From contig CALVQK010000002.1 of assembly GCA_944358305.1 (NCBI GenBank), positions 51,526 to 115,525 of the forward strand: a stretch of 64,000 nt of DNA, read 5' to 3'. The position numbers and the translations under genes were made by a program. Shown piece by piece: positions 43,557 through 53,010 of this stretch (its first letter is position 1; each line of letters starts with the position of its first letter). The DNA is from an uncultured Bacilli bacterium (GTDB lineage: Bacteria > Bacillota_I > Bacilli_A > RF39 > UBA660). The notes beneath the pieces were generated by a model. That model worked only from the letters and a program-made list of their open reading frames with translations. It had not been told where the DNA came from and ran no database searches.

Positions 43557-44352
43557 TTCGAACCTCCATATGTGTTTGTGGCATTTTAATATTTGCAGCA
43601 GTTAAAGCAGCTTGAATATCTTTTCTCATGTTTCTTTGAATTTCAAAGTCTCTTCCTGATTTAGTCTTTACAGCAACTTTATAAGTAACAGAATTTTGAC
43701 TTATCATTTCTACTCCCCATAGTTCAGTTTTGCCTTTAAGATAGTCATAAGTTTTATCAATAGTTTCCATAGTTTTTTTAATAATTTTTTCTACTTTATC
43801 TAAGTCATTATCGACATCGACTTCTATAGTTACTTCAGCAAGAGATGGATTTAAACTATAGTTTGTCACTTCTGTAATCATATGATTAGAAATTATTTGA
43901 ACTGCACCTTTGTAATCTTTTATTCTTGTTGTTTTAAGTCCCATTTCTATAACATCGCCACGAAAGCCATTAATCATAACATTATCACCAATTTCAAATT
44001 GATCTTCCATAACTATAGAGATCCCAGCGATAAAATCTTTAGCTAAATCTTGAAAAGCAAGAGTTAAAACAGCAGCCATAATTCCTAAACCTGCTAAAAT
44101 ACTACTTACGTCAATACCGTAACTATTTAAAACTACTAATATTGTTAAGAATATTACTATATATTTTAGACAATTATTTATTAAACTTAAGGTTGTATTT
44201 ACGCGCTTTTTATTTTTATTTTTTAAATATTTAGTATGAAGAGCTCTATTAAGAAAAAATGTTATTACTCTATAAAATATATAGGCAAGACCAATATATA
44301 TTATTGGTCTAACTATATATATAAATATTTCTGATTCAAAAAATTCTTGCAA
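43546..44352 (-). CDS. mscS: Small-conductance mechanosensitive channel
   Basis: MscS opens under hypo-osmotic shock. The 268-residue protein has two to three membrane helices then the pore-lining region (LAGLGIMAAVLTLAFQDLAKDFIAG), and beta domain (FEIGDNVMINGFRGDVIEMGLKTTRIKD). TTG start at 44350-44352 with AGGAGG nine bases before. Adjacent to parB, as yyaD-yyaE-like genes are in Bacillus. Confidence 0.92.
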   Translation of the reverse strand: MQEFFESEIFIYIVRPIIYIGLAYIFYRVITFFLNRALHTKYLKNKNKKRVNTTLSLINNCLKYIVIFLTILVVLNSYGIDVSSILAGLGIMAAVLTLAFQDLAKDFIAGISIVMEDQFEIGDNVMINGFRGDVIEMGLKTTRIKDYKGAVQIISNHMITEVTNYSLNPSLAEVTIEVDVDNDLDKVEKIIKKTMETIDKTYDYLKGKTELWGVEMISQNSVTYKVAVKTKSGRDFEIQRNMRKDIQAALTAANIKMPQTHMEVRNGK

Positions 44353-44366
44353 GGGGTTTACCTCCT

Positions 44367-45254
44367 TTACTTATCTAAATGCATAATTTCAAGTAATCTA
44401 GTTAAATCGTTGGCATTAGTGAAACTTATTTCTAACTTATTATTCTTTATTTTAACTTTTGTACCTAATTTTTCACATAAATCACTTTCTAAATAAGAAT
44501 ATTCATTATCTTTTGCTTTTGGTTTCTTAGGAGCTATCTCTTTTTTACGATGAAATTCTTCTTTAGAATTAGTTAATTCCTCTAATCTTCTAACACTTAA
44601 GTTTTCATTTATTACTTTATCTGCTAGGCTTATAGCTTGATCTTTATCTTCTAATTTACTTAAGACTCTAGCATGACCCATACTTATTTCGCCTTTCATT
44701 ACTTCATCTTTTATTTCATTAGGTAATGTTAAAAGGCCTAACATATTAGTAACGTGACTTCTTGATTTACCTACTTTTAATGCTAATTCTTCTTGAGTTA
44801 AATTTAATTTTGTTTTCAAAACATTATAAGCTTCAGCTTCTTCTAAAGCGCTTAGGTTTTCTCTTTGTAAGTTCTCAAGTAAAGCTATTTCCATCATTTC
44901 TTCATCACTAAAATCTTTAATGATGGCAGGTATTGTTTTAAGACCTGCTATTCTTGAAGCTTTTACTCTTCGCTCTCCTGCTATTATTTCATAACCTTTA
45001 ATACTTTTTTTAGCAATTATAGGTTGAAAAACGCCATGTTCTTTAATTGATGAAGCTAATTCATTTAAGCTTTCTTCATCAAAGTTTTTACGAGGCTGAT
45101 AAGGGTTACTTCTTAATTCTTCTAAATTTAGATTTACTATTTGGTCTTTTGGAGTTGTAGTTATTATTTTTTCTTCTACCTCAGAGATATTTAATGGTTC
45201 ATTATTGAATAATTCTTCAAGACCTCTTCCTAAAGCACGCCTTTTATTTTCCAT
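44367..45254 (-). CDS. parB: Chromosome partitioning protein ParB (Spo0J)
   Basis: ParB binds parS, hydrolyses CTP and loads SMC. Visible: NPYQPRKNFDEESLNELASSIKEHGVFQPIIA, CTP-box GERR (IIAGERRVKASRIAG), helix-turn-helix LTQEELALKVGKSRSHVTNML and a dimer tail. ATG 45252-45254 (MENKRRALGRGLEEL) with GGAAGTGAT before it, giving 295 residues; an upstream TTG is less likely. It overlaps the parA stop by 11 bases. A parS-like site lies at 63915-63930. Confidence 0.96.
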   Translation of the reverse strand: MENKRRALGRGLEELFNNEPLNISEVEEKIITTTPKDQIVNLNLEELRSNPYQPRKNFDEESLNELASSIKEHGVFQPIIAKKSIKGYEIIAGERRVKASRIAGLKTIPAIIKDFSDEEMMEIALLENLQRENLSALEEAEAYNVLKTKLNLTQEELALKVGKSRSHVTNMLGLLTLPNEIKDEVMKGEISMGHARVLSKLEDKDQAISLADKVINENLSVRRLEELTNSKEEFHRKKEIAPKKPKAKDNEYSYLESDLCEKLGTKVKIKNNKLEISFTNANDLTRLLEIMHLDK

Positions 45255-46032
45255 TTCTATCAATCACTTCCTTTGCTAAGTTTAGATAAGCTTCAGAGCC
45301 TTTACTTTTTGGATCATATACTATTATTGGCTCTCCGTGTGATGGTGCTTCTGTTAATCTGATTAATCTTGGTATAATAGTATTATATACTTTTTCTTTA
45401 AAAAATTTTCTAATATCATCTACTACTTCAAATCCAAGATTAGTTCTTGAATCTAGCATAGTTAGTAAAACTCCTTCTATATCAAGATTTGGATTTAATT
45501 GTTTTTGAGCAAGCCTTATTGTATTTAGTAATTGCATAATTCCTTCTAAGGCAAAAAATTCACATTGAACTGGTATTATAACTGAATCACTAGCAGTTAG
45601 GGCATTAGTTGTAATTAGCCCTAATGATGGTGGACAGTCTATTATTATAAAATCAAAATTTTCATCTTCTATTTCTTTTAGATGATATTTTAGTTGGGCA
45701 CCTTTGGCAAAACCAGGTTCACTTTGACTTTTTTCTAATAGTTCAATATCAAGTCCTGCTAAATTTATAGTTGCAGGTAATACATATAATTTTTTATATT
45801 TTGTTTTTAGCATAGCATCTTTAGTACTGCATTTATTTGTTAAAACATCATAAACACTTAAATTAATATCTCCTTTATTAATGCCAACACCTGTTGTAGT
45901 ATTTCCTTGGGGATCTAAATCTATTAATAGTACTTTCTTACCAAGAAATGCTAAAGAGGCAGAAAGGTTAATACTTGTTGTTGTTTTGCCTACTCCACCT
46001 TTTTGATTAACTAAAGAAATCACCTTTGCCAT
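45244..46032 (-). CDS. parA: Chromosome partitioning ATPase ParA (Soj)
   Basis: Deviant Walker A KGGVGKTTTSINL and FIIIDCPPSLGL in a 262-residue protein. With ParB it positions the origin and, in Bacillus, regulates DnaA. Promoter between it and noc is moderate (TTTCAT-16-TACAAT at about 46066-46093). It is cotranscribed with parB. Confidence 0.97.
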   Translation of the reverse strand: MAKVISLVNQKGGVGKTTTSINLSASLAFLGKKVLLIDLDPQGNTTTGVGINKGDINLSVYDVLTNKCSTKDAMLKTKYKKLYVLPATINLAGLDIELLEKSQSEPGFAKGAQLKYHLKEIEDENFDFIIIDCPPSLGLITTNALTASDSVIIPVQCEFFALEGIMQLLNTIRLAQKQLNPNLDIEGVLLTMLDSRTNLGFEVVDDIRKFFKEKVYNTIIPRLIRLTEAPSHGEPIIVYDPKSKGSEAYLNLAKEVIDRNGK

Positions 46033-46103
46033 ATTATCACTCTCTTCTCTTATTTGTCTTATTTATTGTATCAAAAATATATTATTATGAAAAGAAATTT
46101 ATC

Positions 46104-46130
46104 TAAAAAAGTAGATTTTACTCTACTTTT
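46104..46130 (-). terminator. Terminator after noc
   Basis: AAAGTAGA (46108-46115) pairs with TCTACTTT (46122-46129), loop of six, then T run on minus. So parA starts a new transcript. Confidence 0.8.
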
Positions 46131-47595
46131 AGCTGTTATTATTTTCTTTAGATATTTTTATAGTTATTTGATAATTATTAATAAGATCTGTTTCTTCACT
46201 ATCTACTTTAAAGCCTGATTCTTCTATTTTCTTTAGAGTTTCTCTTACTAAATTTATAGATTCATTTAAATTGTATTTAGGTTTATTATTAGCTATAATA
46301 TTTTCTTGGTCTTTAATATTATCGCTAAAAATAGGATTATGAGCGAAAGGATTATTAAATGTATCTACTTGAGGAATATTTGGTGTTTGTTCTTTATTTT
46401 CATTATTATTAGAATTATTAACACCTGCTAGAAGACTGTCCATTGAAGTACTAGTTGAATCTTTTAAATCTTTTGTATCTCCTCCTAAATTAAATGGGTT
46501 ATCATTAATAAAAGGAGCATTTGATGGTGCTGGGGCTTCAAACATAGAAGTAGTTTCTTCCTGTTTTTGCTCTTCTTTTTTAGGTTCTTCATCAATTGGG
46601 GAGAAAAACTTAAAACTACTTGTGTCTTGTTTTGGCTCTTCTGCTTGAGTTGGAGCAGTTTTTAAGAATTCATTAATATTTGTAGAAGGTATTTCTGCAT
46701 TAATATCTTTAGCATTATCTTTTATAGCATTTATATCAATAGATTTATTTGCAGTACTTTCCAAATTATCATTAATATTAGGAACATCATAATCAATAAA
46801 TTTTGGTGGTGTTGAATAATCTATTCCTACACTGTTATTAAAATCATTTGAAATAGGTGTTGAGGGAATAGCTTGATTATCGATGTTAAGTGGCTCTACT
46901 TTTGGCATAGTAGCATTCATAGTGGCTTGTTGTGTATTATCAGCTTGATTAGCTTGATTTAGTAATTTATCAAAATCTGACTCTGTTATCTTATCTTTTG
47001 GATTTATTTTTTCTTCAAGTTCTCTAACTGTTAGTTTATTATCAATTACTTCTTTCAATAATTTTTTTTGAGTATCAACATCTTTAGCGTTTAAAAGAGT
47101 TCTAGCATGACGTTCAGAAATCTGTTCTTTTAAAAGGGCATCCTGAACTTCATCTGTTAAAGATAAAAGACGTAATTTATTAGCAACAGCACTTTGACTT
47201 TTTCCCATTGTTTTAGCAAGCTCTTCTTGAGTCATTTGATCTAATTCAAGAATTTTTTGATAAGTTTTAGCTTCTTCAATTGGATTTAAATTTTTACGCT
47301 GTAAATTTTCAAGAAGCGCTACTTTACTACTTTCCTTATCGTCTAAATTACGAATAATAGCTGGTATTGTTGTAAGTCCTGCCATGGCAGAAGCTTTGTA
47401 ACGACGTTCCCCTGCTATTATTTCATATTTATTACCAATATTACGGACTATAATTGGTTGAATAACTCCATGTTCTTTGATAGATACTGCTAATTCTTTT
47501 AAAGCTTTTTCATCAAAGACTTGGCGTGGTTGAAATCTATTAGGAATTATATCATCTAAATGTAAATATACTACTTCATTTTCCTTGTTATCCAT
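46129..47595 (-). CDS. noc: Nucleoid occlusion protein Noc with long linker
   Basis: The ParB paralogue Noc stops division over the chromosome. The N-terminal part has PNRFQPRQVFDEKALKELA, CTP-box GERRYKAS and the DNA-binding helix-turn-helix (MTQEELAKTMGKSQSAVANKL); residues about 430-488 (NESINLVRETLKKIEESGF, NNYQITIKI) are the Noc-type dimerisation end. Between them lie some 200 Asn/Pro/Ser/Asp-rich residues, so the protein is 488 long rather than about 283. The Bacillus N-terminal amphipathic membrane helix is absent: the protein begins MDNKENEVVYLHLDD. A Noc site lies at 63974-63987. Confidence 0.9.
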   Translation of the reverse strand: MDNKENEVVYLHLDDIIPNRFQPRQVFDEKALKELAVSIKEHGVIQPIIVRNIGNKYEIIAGERRYKASAMAGLTTIPAIIRNLDDKESSKVALLENLQRKNLNPIEEAKTYQKILELDQMTQEELAKTMGKSQSAVANKLRLLSLTDEVQDALLKEQISERHARTLLNAKDVDTQKKLLKEVIDNKLTVRELEEKINPKDKITESDFDKLLNQANQADNTQQATMNATMPKVEPLNIDNQAIPSTPISNDFNNSVGIDYSTPPKFIDYDVPNINDNLESTANKSIDINAIKDNAKDINAEIPSTNINEFLKTAPTQAEEPKQDTSSFKFFSPIDEEPKKEEQKQEETTSMFEAPAPSNAPFINDNPFNLGGDTKDLKDSTSTSMDSLLAGVNNSNNNENKEQTPNIPQVDTFNNPFAHNPIFSDNIKDQENIIANNKPKYNLNESINLVRETLKKIEESGFKVDSEETDLINNYQITIKISKENNNS

Positions 47596-47666
47596 AATTA
47601 TCCCCTCTTATTCTATTCTCTTTATTTTTCTACTAATGACATTATATCATTATTCTTGCTAGTTTG

Positions 47667-48314
47667 CTAGGCTTTATTTTTGATTTCTAAAATTGTTCTT
47701 ATATCTTCTTTATTAGGCAAATGAAATACTTCTTTTTTATTAACATACCAATTATTCTTTTTCATTATATCTTTAGCAGAAGTTAATTCTTCTTCTACAT
47801 TGCCTTTCATGGCTAAAAAACTACCATTTTTATTTACTAGAGGCATTGTCCATAAAAGTAATTTAGGTAGTGATGCTACTGCTCTTGCTGTTACAATATC
47901 AAATTTTTTATTTTGTTTAATTAAATCTTCAGCACGGTTATGATAGGCTTTTATGCCTTTTAAATTTAACTTTTCTATTAATTTATTAAGATAATTAACT
48001 CTCTTTTGAAGAGAATCAACTAAAGTTATATCTAAATTAGGATAAAATATCTTTAAGACTAAACCGGGAAACCCTGCTCCTGTTCCTATATCACAAAGAG
48101 TTTGAGCTTTGTTTAAATCATAAAATTTTGCTAGAGTTAAGCTATCATAAAAGTGTTTTAAATAGACATCCTCTTTATCTGTTATTCTTGTTAGATTCAT
48201 AGTTTTATTAGTATTTATTAAAGTATTATAAATAATATCTAATTGTGATAATTCTTTATTTGTTACTTTTAAGCCTAGTTTTTCTACTTCTTTTATAAAT
48301 TCTTCTATAGTCAT
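47667..48314 (-). CDS. rsmG: 16S rRNA (guanine-527-N7)-methyltransferase
   Basis: RsmG methylates G527 of 16S rRNA. The 215-residue protein has the SAM motif LCDIGTGAGFPGLVLKIF and downstream TARAVASLPKLL. Starts directly after the mnmG stop (no gap). Conserved neighbour of mnmG and noc. Confidence 0.97.
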   Translation of the reverse strand: MTIEEFIKEVEKLGLKVTNKELSQLDIIYNTLINTNKTMNLTRITDKEDVYLKHFYDSLTLAKFYDLNKAQTLCDIGTGAGFPGLVLKIFYPNLDITLVDSLQKRVNYLNKLIEKLNLKGIKAYHNRAEDLIKQNKKFDIVTARAVASLPKLLLWTMPLVNKNGSFLAMKGNVEEELTSAKDIMKKNNWYVNKKEVFHLPNKEDIRTILEIKNKA

Positions 48315-50171
48315 TTATATTCCTCGTTTCTTCAAATAAACTGAAAGTATAGCTATATCGGCAGGATTGACCCCACTAATACGACTAGCTTGTCCTAAAG
48401 TTATAGGTCTAATACTTTCTAATTTTTCTTTAGCTTCACTGGCAATATTAGGAATATCTTGATAATTTATATCTTCAGGAATTGCTTTATCCTCTAGTTC
48501 TAACATTTTTTTAGCTTCGTCCATAGATTTTTTAATATATCCTTCATATTTAATGTTTATCTCTACTTCTTTTAATTCTTCTTTGTTGTAATTTAGTTCT
48601 TTAAAATTAATTAAATCTTCTATAGATAGCTCTGGTCTTTTTAATAAATCATATAAAGTTATACTATCTTTAAGTGGTGATGTATTTAATTTTATTAAAA
48701 TATCATTTATCTCTTTTTTAGGAGTAATTTTTGTTTCTTTTAAAAGGTTAGTTAATTCTTCTATATCTTGTTTTTTCTTTAGAAATTTATCATAAATAGC
48801 ATCTTTAATTAATCCTATCTTATGCCCATATTCTCTTAGTCTTAAATTAGCATTATCATCCCTTAAAAGAAGACGATATTCAGCACGTGAAGTTAGAAGT
48901 CGATATGGGTCTTTTACTCCTTTAGTAACTAAATCATCTATTAATACACCAATATATGATTCATTACGTTTTAAAATCAAAGGACTTTTGTTTTCCAATT
49001 TTAAAGATGCATTAATTCCAGCGATTAATCCTTGACCTGCTGCTTCTTCATAACCACTAGTACCATTTATTTGTCCTGCAGTATATAGATTTTCAATTAT
49101 TTTTGTTTCAAGAGTTGGTTTTACTTGTCTTGAGTCAATGGCATCATATTCAATAGCATAAGCATATTTCAATATTTTAGCATTTTCTAAGCCGGCCAAA
49201 CTATGGACCATTTGTTCTTGAACATAGTGAGGCATACTTGTAGAAAAACCTTGAAGGTACAAATCATCATAGTAAATGCTTTCTGGCTCAAGAAATAATT
49301 GGTGTCGCTCTTTATCACTAAATCTTACTACTTTATCTTCAATAGATGGACAGTATCTTGGTCCTACTCCTTCTACATAACCACCATACATACTAGATTC
49401 ATTTAAGTGATCTTTTATTATTTGATGAGTTGTTTCGTTTGTATAAATTAGATAACAAGGTAGCTGGTATTTATAAGCAAGAGCGGTAGTATTGTCATAA
49501 GAGAATGTTATATCTTCACTACTTCCTAATTCTTTTTGCATCTTAGAAAAGTCAACGCTACTCTTTTCTATACGTGGAGGTGTTCCTGTTTTTAACCTTA
49601 AAATATTAAAGCCTAGCTTCTTTAAGAAAGGACTTAAATAGTTACTTGCTTTTTCACCATGAGGACCGCCTTTAGTCTTTTTATCTCCGACTAAAATAGT
49701 TCCTTTTAAATATGTTCCTGTTGTTAAAATTACAGCTTTACTTTCTATTTGTTCACCATCTTCTAGAACAACTCCACCTACTTTGTTATCTTTTATAATA
49801 AGTTCTTTTACTAGTCCTTCTTTAATATCTAAATTTTCCTGATTCTGTAATGTCTTTAACATCTCTTTTTTATAGATAACTTTATCTGCTTGGGCACGTA
49901 AGGCTCTAACAGCAGGACCTTTTTTTGTATTTAGCATTTTCATTTGAAGAGAGCTTTTGTCAGTATTTTTAGCCATTTCACCGCCTAGGGCATCTATTTC
50001 TCTTACAACTATTCCTTTAGCAGGTCCTCCTATTGAAGGATTACATGGCATATCGGCAATATTATCTATATTTCCTGTGACTAAAAGAGTCTTATGGTTT
50101 AGTCTAGCACTAGCAAGGCATGCTTCTATTCCCGCATGGCCTCCTCCTACGACAATTATTTCATAATTCAT
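48315..50171 (-). CDS. mnmG: tRNA U34 carboxymethylaminomethyl synthase subunit MnmG
   Basis: With MnmE it modifies U34 of tRNAs reading NNA/NNG. The 618-residue FAD protein has GGGHAGIEACLASARL, DMPCNPSIGGPAKGIVVREIDALGG and the C-terminal helical domain. Standard size. Upstream mnmE shares the operon. Confidence 0.98.
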   Translation of the reverse strand: MNYEIIVVGGGHAGIEACLASARLNHKTLLVTGNIDNIADMPCNPSIGGPAKGIVVREIDALGGEMAKNTDKSSLQMKMLNTKKGPAVRALRAQADKVIYKKEMLKTLQNQENLDIKEGLVKELIIKDNKVGGVVLEDGEQIESKAVILTTGTYLKGTILVGDKKTKGGPHGEKASNYLSPFLKKLGFNILRLKTGTPPRIEKSSVDFSKMQKELGSSEDITFSYDNTTALAYKYQLPCYLIYTNETTHQIIKDHLNESSMYGGYVEGVGPRYCPSIEDKVVRFSDKERHQLFLEPESIYYDDLYLQGFSTSMPHYVQEQMVHSLAGLENAKILKYAYAIEYDAIDSRQVKPTLETKIIENLYTAGQINGTSGYEEAAGQGLIAGINASLKLENKSPLILKRNESYIGVLIDDLVTKGVKDPYRLLTSRAEYRLLLRDDNANLRLREYGHKIGLIKDAIYDKFLKKKQDIEELTNLLKETKITPKKEINDILIKLNTSPLKDSITLYDLLKRPELSIEDLINFKELNYNKEELKEVEINIKYEGYIKKSMDEAKKMLELEDKAIPEDINYQDIPNIASEAKEKLESIRPITLGQASRISGVNPADIAILSVYLKKRGI

Positions 50172-50189
50172 TTATACATCCCAACTTTC

Positions 50190-51545
50190 TTATTTTCCTA
50201 CACAAAAGTTTGCAAATAATTCATCCAATAATTCTTCACTGTAATTTTCTCCGGTGATAGAACCTAATATTTCAAATACCTCTTTTAAATCCACTTCTAT
50301 TATATCAACTGGAGCATCTTTTTCTAAACTAACTTTAGCATCTTGTAAGCTTTTTAAAGCTTGTTTAGCTAGACTTAATTGACGTTCATTAGCAAGATAT
50401 GTATAATCATCTTCTTTTATTTCTGATAGTTTAAACATATTTTTTATTTCTTCTTTTAGAGAATCTATACCGTTCAAAGTATTAGTATTGGTACTTACTA
50501 CATGTTTAAAGTCTAACTTATCTTTAGTTAATTTAGGTTTTAAATCATTTTTATTTAAGACAATGATCGGATTCTTATCTTTCACTTTATCTAATATAAA
50601 TTTATCATTTTCTGTTAACTCTTCACTAGAATTTAATACTACTATAATAAGGTTAGCCTTATCTATTAAAGATAAACTCTTCTCTACCCCTATTTTTTCA
50701 GCTAGGTTATCTGTCTCTCTTATTCCTGCAGTATCTATTAGTGATAGTTCTATACCATCAAAGATAATACTTCCTTCAACTATATCCCTTGTTGTTCCTT
50801 CTATATCAGTGACAATTGCTTTATCTTCTTTTAAAAATCTATTTAAAATACTACTTTTACCAACATTAGGTCTACCTATAATAATAGTTTTAATACCATT
50901 TTTAATAATTTGTCTTTCTTCTGATTTCTTTACTAAATTTTGTAAGTCTTTTTCAAGATCTGTTATTACTTCTTTTAATTCTTCTTTTGTTACTTCTTCT
51001 ATATCATAATATTCAGGATAGTCTATATTAACTTCAATGTTTGCTAGGACATGTTTTAATTTATTCCTAAAGCTTTGAATATATTTTTTTAAGGAACCTT
51101 CTAGAGATGATAAAGCTACTTTTCTACTACTTTCAGTTTTGCTTTCTATTAAATCCATTACTGATTCAGCTTGGGTTAAATCAATACGCCCATTTAAAAA
51201 AGCACGCTTTGTAAATTCTCCGCGATCAGCTTTTCTTGCTCCTTGTTCAATTAAAAGTTCAAAGATACTAAGGGTTGTAGCGATACCACCATGACAATTT
51301 ATTTCTACAACATCTTCTCTAGTAAATGTTTTAGGAGCTCTCATTACAGTAACTAATACTTCATCTAAATCTTCTTTACCATTATTAATAAAGCCATAAT
51401 TTATAGTATGAGTCTTTACTTTGGTTAAATCTTTTCCTCTAAATACTTTATTTACTAAAGATATAGCATGAGCACCACTTACTCTTACAATAGAAATGGC
51501 TCCTACTCCTAATTTAGTTGATATTGCTACTATTGTGTCTTGCAT
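50190..51545 (-). CDS. mnmE: tRNA modification GTPase MnmE
   Basis: The 451-residue protein has an N-terminal folate-binding domain (AISTKLGVGAISIVRVSG), a G domain (GRPNVGKSSILN, DTAGIRE, NKND) and the C-terminal FCVGK zinc-like Cys needed for catalysis. It overlaps by 32 bases the end of the unknown gene at 51514-52290. Confidence 0.97.
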   Translation of the reverse strand: MQDTIVAISTKLGVGAISIVRVSGAHAISLVNKVFRGKDLTKVKTHTINYGFINNGKEDLDEVLVTVMRAPKTFTREDVVEINCHGGIATTLSIFELLIEQGARKADRGEFTKRAFLNGRIDLTQAESVMDLIESKTESSRKVALSSLEGSLKKYIQSFRNKLKHVLANIEVNIDYPEYYDIEEVTKEELKEVITDLEKDLQNLVKKSEERQIIKNGIKTIIIGRPNVGKSSILNRFLKEDKAIVTDIEGTTRDIVEGSIIFDGIELSLIDTAGIRETDNLAEKIGVEKSLSLIDKANLIIVVLNSSEELTENDKFILDKVKDKNPIIVLNKNDLKPKLTKDKLDFKHVVSTNTNTLNGIDSLKEEIKNMFKLSEIKEDDYTYLANERQLSLAKQALKSLQDAKVSLEKDAPVDIIEVDLKEVFEILGSITGENYSEELLDELFANFCVGK

Positions 51546-52290
51546 TTTTCCTTTCTCCTATTCTTTTTACTTGATTTTTTGGTTTTGTTAGACCTAAAGC
51601 TTTATAAGCACTTGGACCATAAAAAGCATTTTCTTCTCTTGATGACAATTTACTATCATCTATTAAAGATATTTGATCTATAACAGGCATCTCTTCTACA
51701 TTTCTTATATCATAATTATGCGGATTTTCATAGACTTTGGAAATTAAAATATTATCAACTTCTTTATCATCTTCATAATGAGTATAATCTTGTAATGATG
51801 TTCTTATTGCATTTATATAATTATTTAATTCTTCAAGACTTGTTTCTAAAGGTAGTCCTTGACTTTGCTTGATTATTAATAAATGTTTTAAAGCCGTTTT
51901 TGGGGAGTAAAAAAATTTTTCACTTCTATTTTCTTTAACTTTATTATATATAATGCCATTTATACAAACAAAATTATCTACTTTTTTTAAGCTTTCTTGA
52001 TAAAACTTTAAAGTACTTTTATTAGTGGCATATTCTTCTACTTCTGAGTAAGAATCTCTTAAGTCCTTTATTCTATCTTTAACCTCTGCTTTTTTAGGAT
52101 CTTTGTATATATTATTTTTTTTGAGGTTTTCTTTTTCTCTAGTAGAACTTATATAATTTTGTACTTCTTGATACTTAGGCAATTCTTCTAAAGTATTTTG
52201 GATTCTTTCTATTTCTAATGTTAAAGCTAACTTAATATATTCTAAATCATTTATATTTTCTGATACTATTTCTTGTACTACTTGTGGCAT
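51514..52290 (-). CDS. Hypothetical helical protein between jag and mnmE
   Basis: The 258-residue soluble protein is charged and largely helical, with coiled-coil-like stretches (IKLALTLEIERIQNTLEEL, about 18-36; AEVKDRIKDLRDSYSEVEEYA). Late positions include DNILISKVYENPHNYDIRN and a basic tail (KPKNQVKRIGERKNARH). No family recognised. It has a promoter at 52323-52351 and a clear AAAGGAAGGTG ribosome site, and it overlaps mnmE. In Bacillus jag and mnmE are neighbours with nothing between, so this is an insertion in a conserved operon. Confidence 0.7.
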   Translation of the reverse strand: MPQVVQEIVSENINDLEYIKLALTLEIERIQNTLEELPKYQEVQNYISSTREKENLKKNNIYKDPKKAEVKDRIKDLRDSYSEVEEYATNKSTLKFYQESLKKVDNFVCINGIIYNKVKENRSEKFFYSPKTALKHLLIIKQSQGLPLETSLEELNNYINAIRTSLQDYTHYEDDKEVDNILISKVYENPHNYDIRNVEEMPVIDQISLIDDSKLSSREENAFYGPSAYKALGLTKPKNQVKRIGERKNARHNSSNIN

Positions 52291-52322
52291 ATAACACCTT
52301 CCTTTCCTTTTTCAGTCTTATT

Positions 52323-52351
52323 ATTATATTGATGTTTTTTAAGACTGTAAA
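52323..52351 (-). promoter_or_regulatory. Promoter of the hypothetical-mnmE-mnmG-rsmG operon
   Basis: TTTACA, 17 bases, TATAAT on the minus strand, 32 bases before the start. It follows a terminator-like hairpin after jag. Confidence 0.65.
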
Positions 52352-52392
52352 GGTAAAATAAGGAAAGTTTTATAAATTAGTCAAAACTTTAC

Positions 52393-52417
52393 AAAAAAAA
52401 CCTAATCACGTGGTTTT
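52393..52417 (-). terminator. Probable terminator after jag
   Basis: AAAACC (52397-52402) pairs with GGTTTT (52412-52417), with T run on minus. Short stem, overlaps the jag stop. Confidence 0.5.
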
Positions 52418-53010
52418 ATAACAACACAACGGTTAGGTTCTTCTCCGACACTTTCTGTGTAGACATACTTATTATTATTTAAAATATTGTGAACAAGTCT
52501 TCTTTGATATGAATTCATAGAATCCATTTTTACTTCTACTTTAGTAGCTTTTACCTCTCTTGCTAATTTTTTGGCAAGGGATTCTATTTTTCGATCATTT
52601 CTTTCTTTATAATCACTAACATCTATTAAGAAACGATAGTTACTATTTATTTCTTTAGTCATAATAGCATTAACTACTGTTGTTAAAGCTTTTAAGTTTT
52701 TACCATCTTTTCCTATTAATAAAGCATCATTAGTAGAATATAGACGATATGTTGGGGTATCATTATTAACGGTTATTTCTATTTCAACTTCAAAGCCCAT
52801 ATCTTTTAGAAGAGTTTTGATTAATCTTTTTAAATATTCTTTTACTTCTCTTTTTTCTATTACTTCTATTTCAACTTTTTTAGAAAGTAATTTTTTCTTC
52901 TCTTCTTTGATATTTATAATTAAATTTTCTTCTAACTCTTGTAGATCTATTTTAGCTTTATCTACGGTTTCTTCATAAGTTTTACCAGTATAAATATGCT
53001 TATTTACCAT
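52402..53010 (-). CDS. jag: RNA-binding protein Jag/KhpB
   Basis: The product of about 202 residues has a Jag-N domain (YTGKTYEETVDKAKIDL), a KH domain (LIGKDGKNLKALTTVVN) and R3H (SYQRRLVHNILNNNKYV). Jag binds RNA, affecting cell division and elongation, and is usually cotranscribed with yidC. ATG 53008-53010 after AAAGGGGGATGG is best; upstream in-frame codons precede the ribosome site. It overlaps the end of yidC. Confidence 0.94.
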   Translation of the reverse strand: MVNKHIYTGKTYEETVDKAKIDLQELEENLIINIKEEKKKLLSKKVEIEVIEKREVKEYLKRLIKTLLKDMGFEVEIEITVNNDTPTYRLYSTNDALLIGKDGKNLKALTTVVNAIMTKEINSNYRFLIDVSDYKERNDRKIESLAKKLAREVKATKVEVKMDSMNSYQRRLVHNILNNNKYVYTESVGEEPNRCVVIKPRD

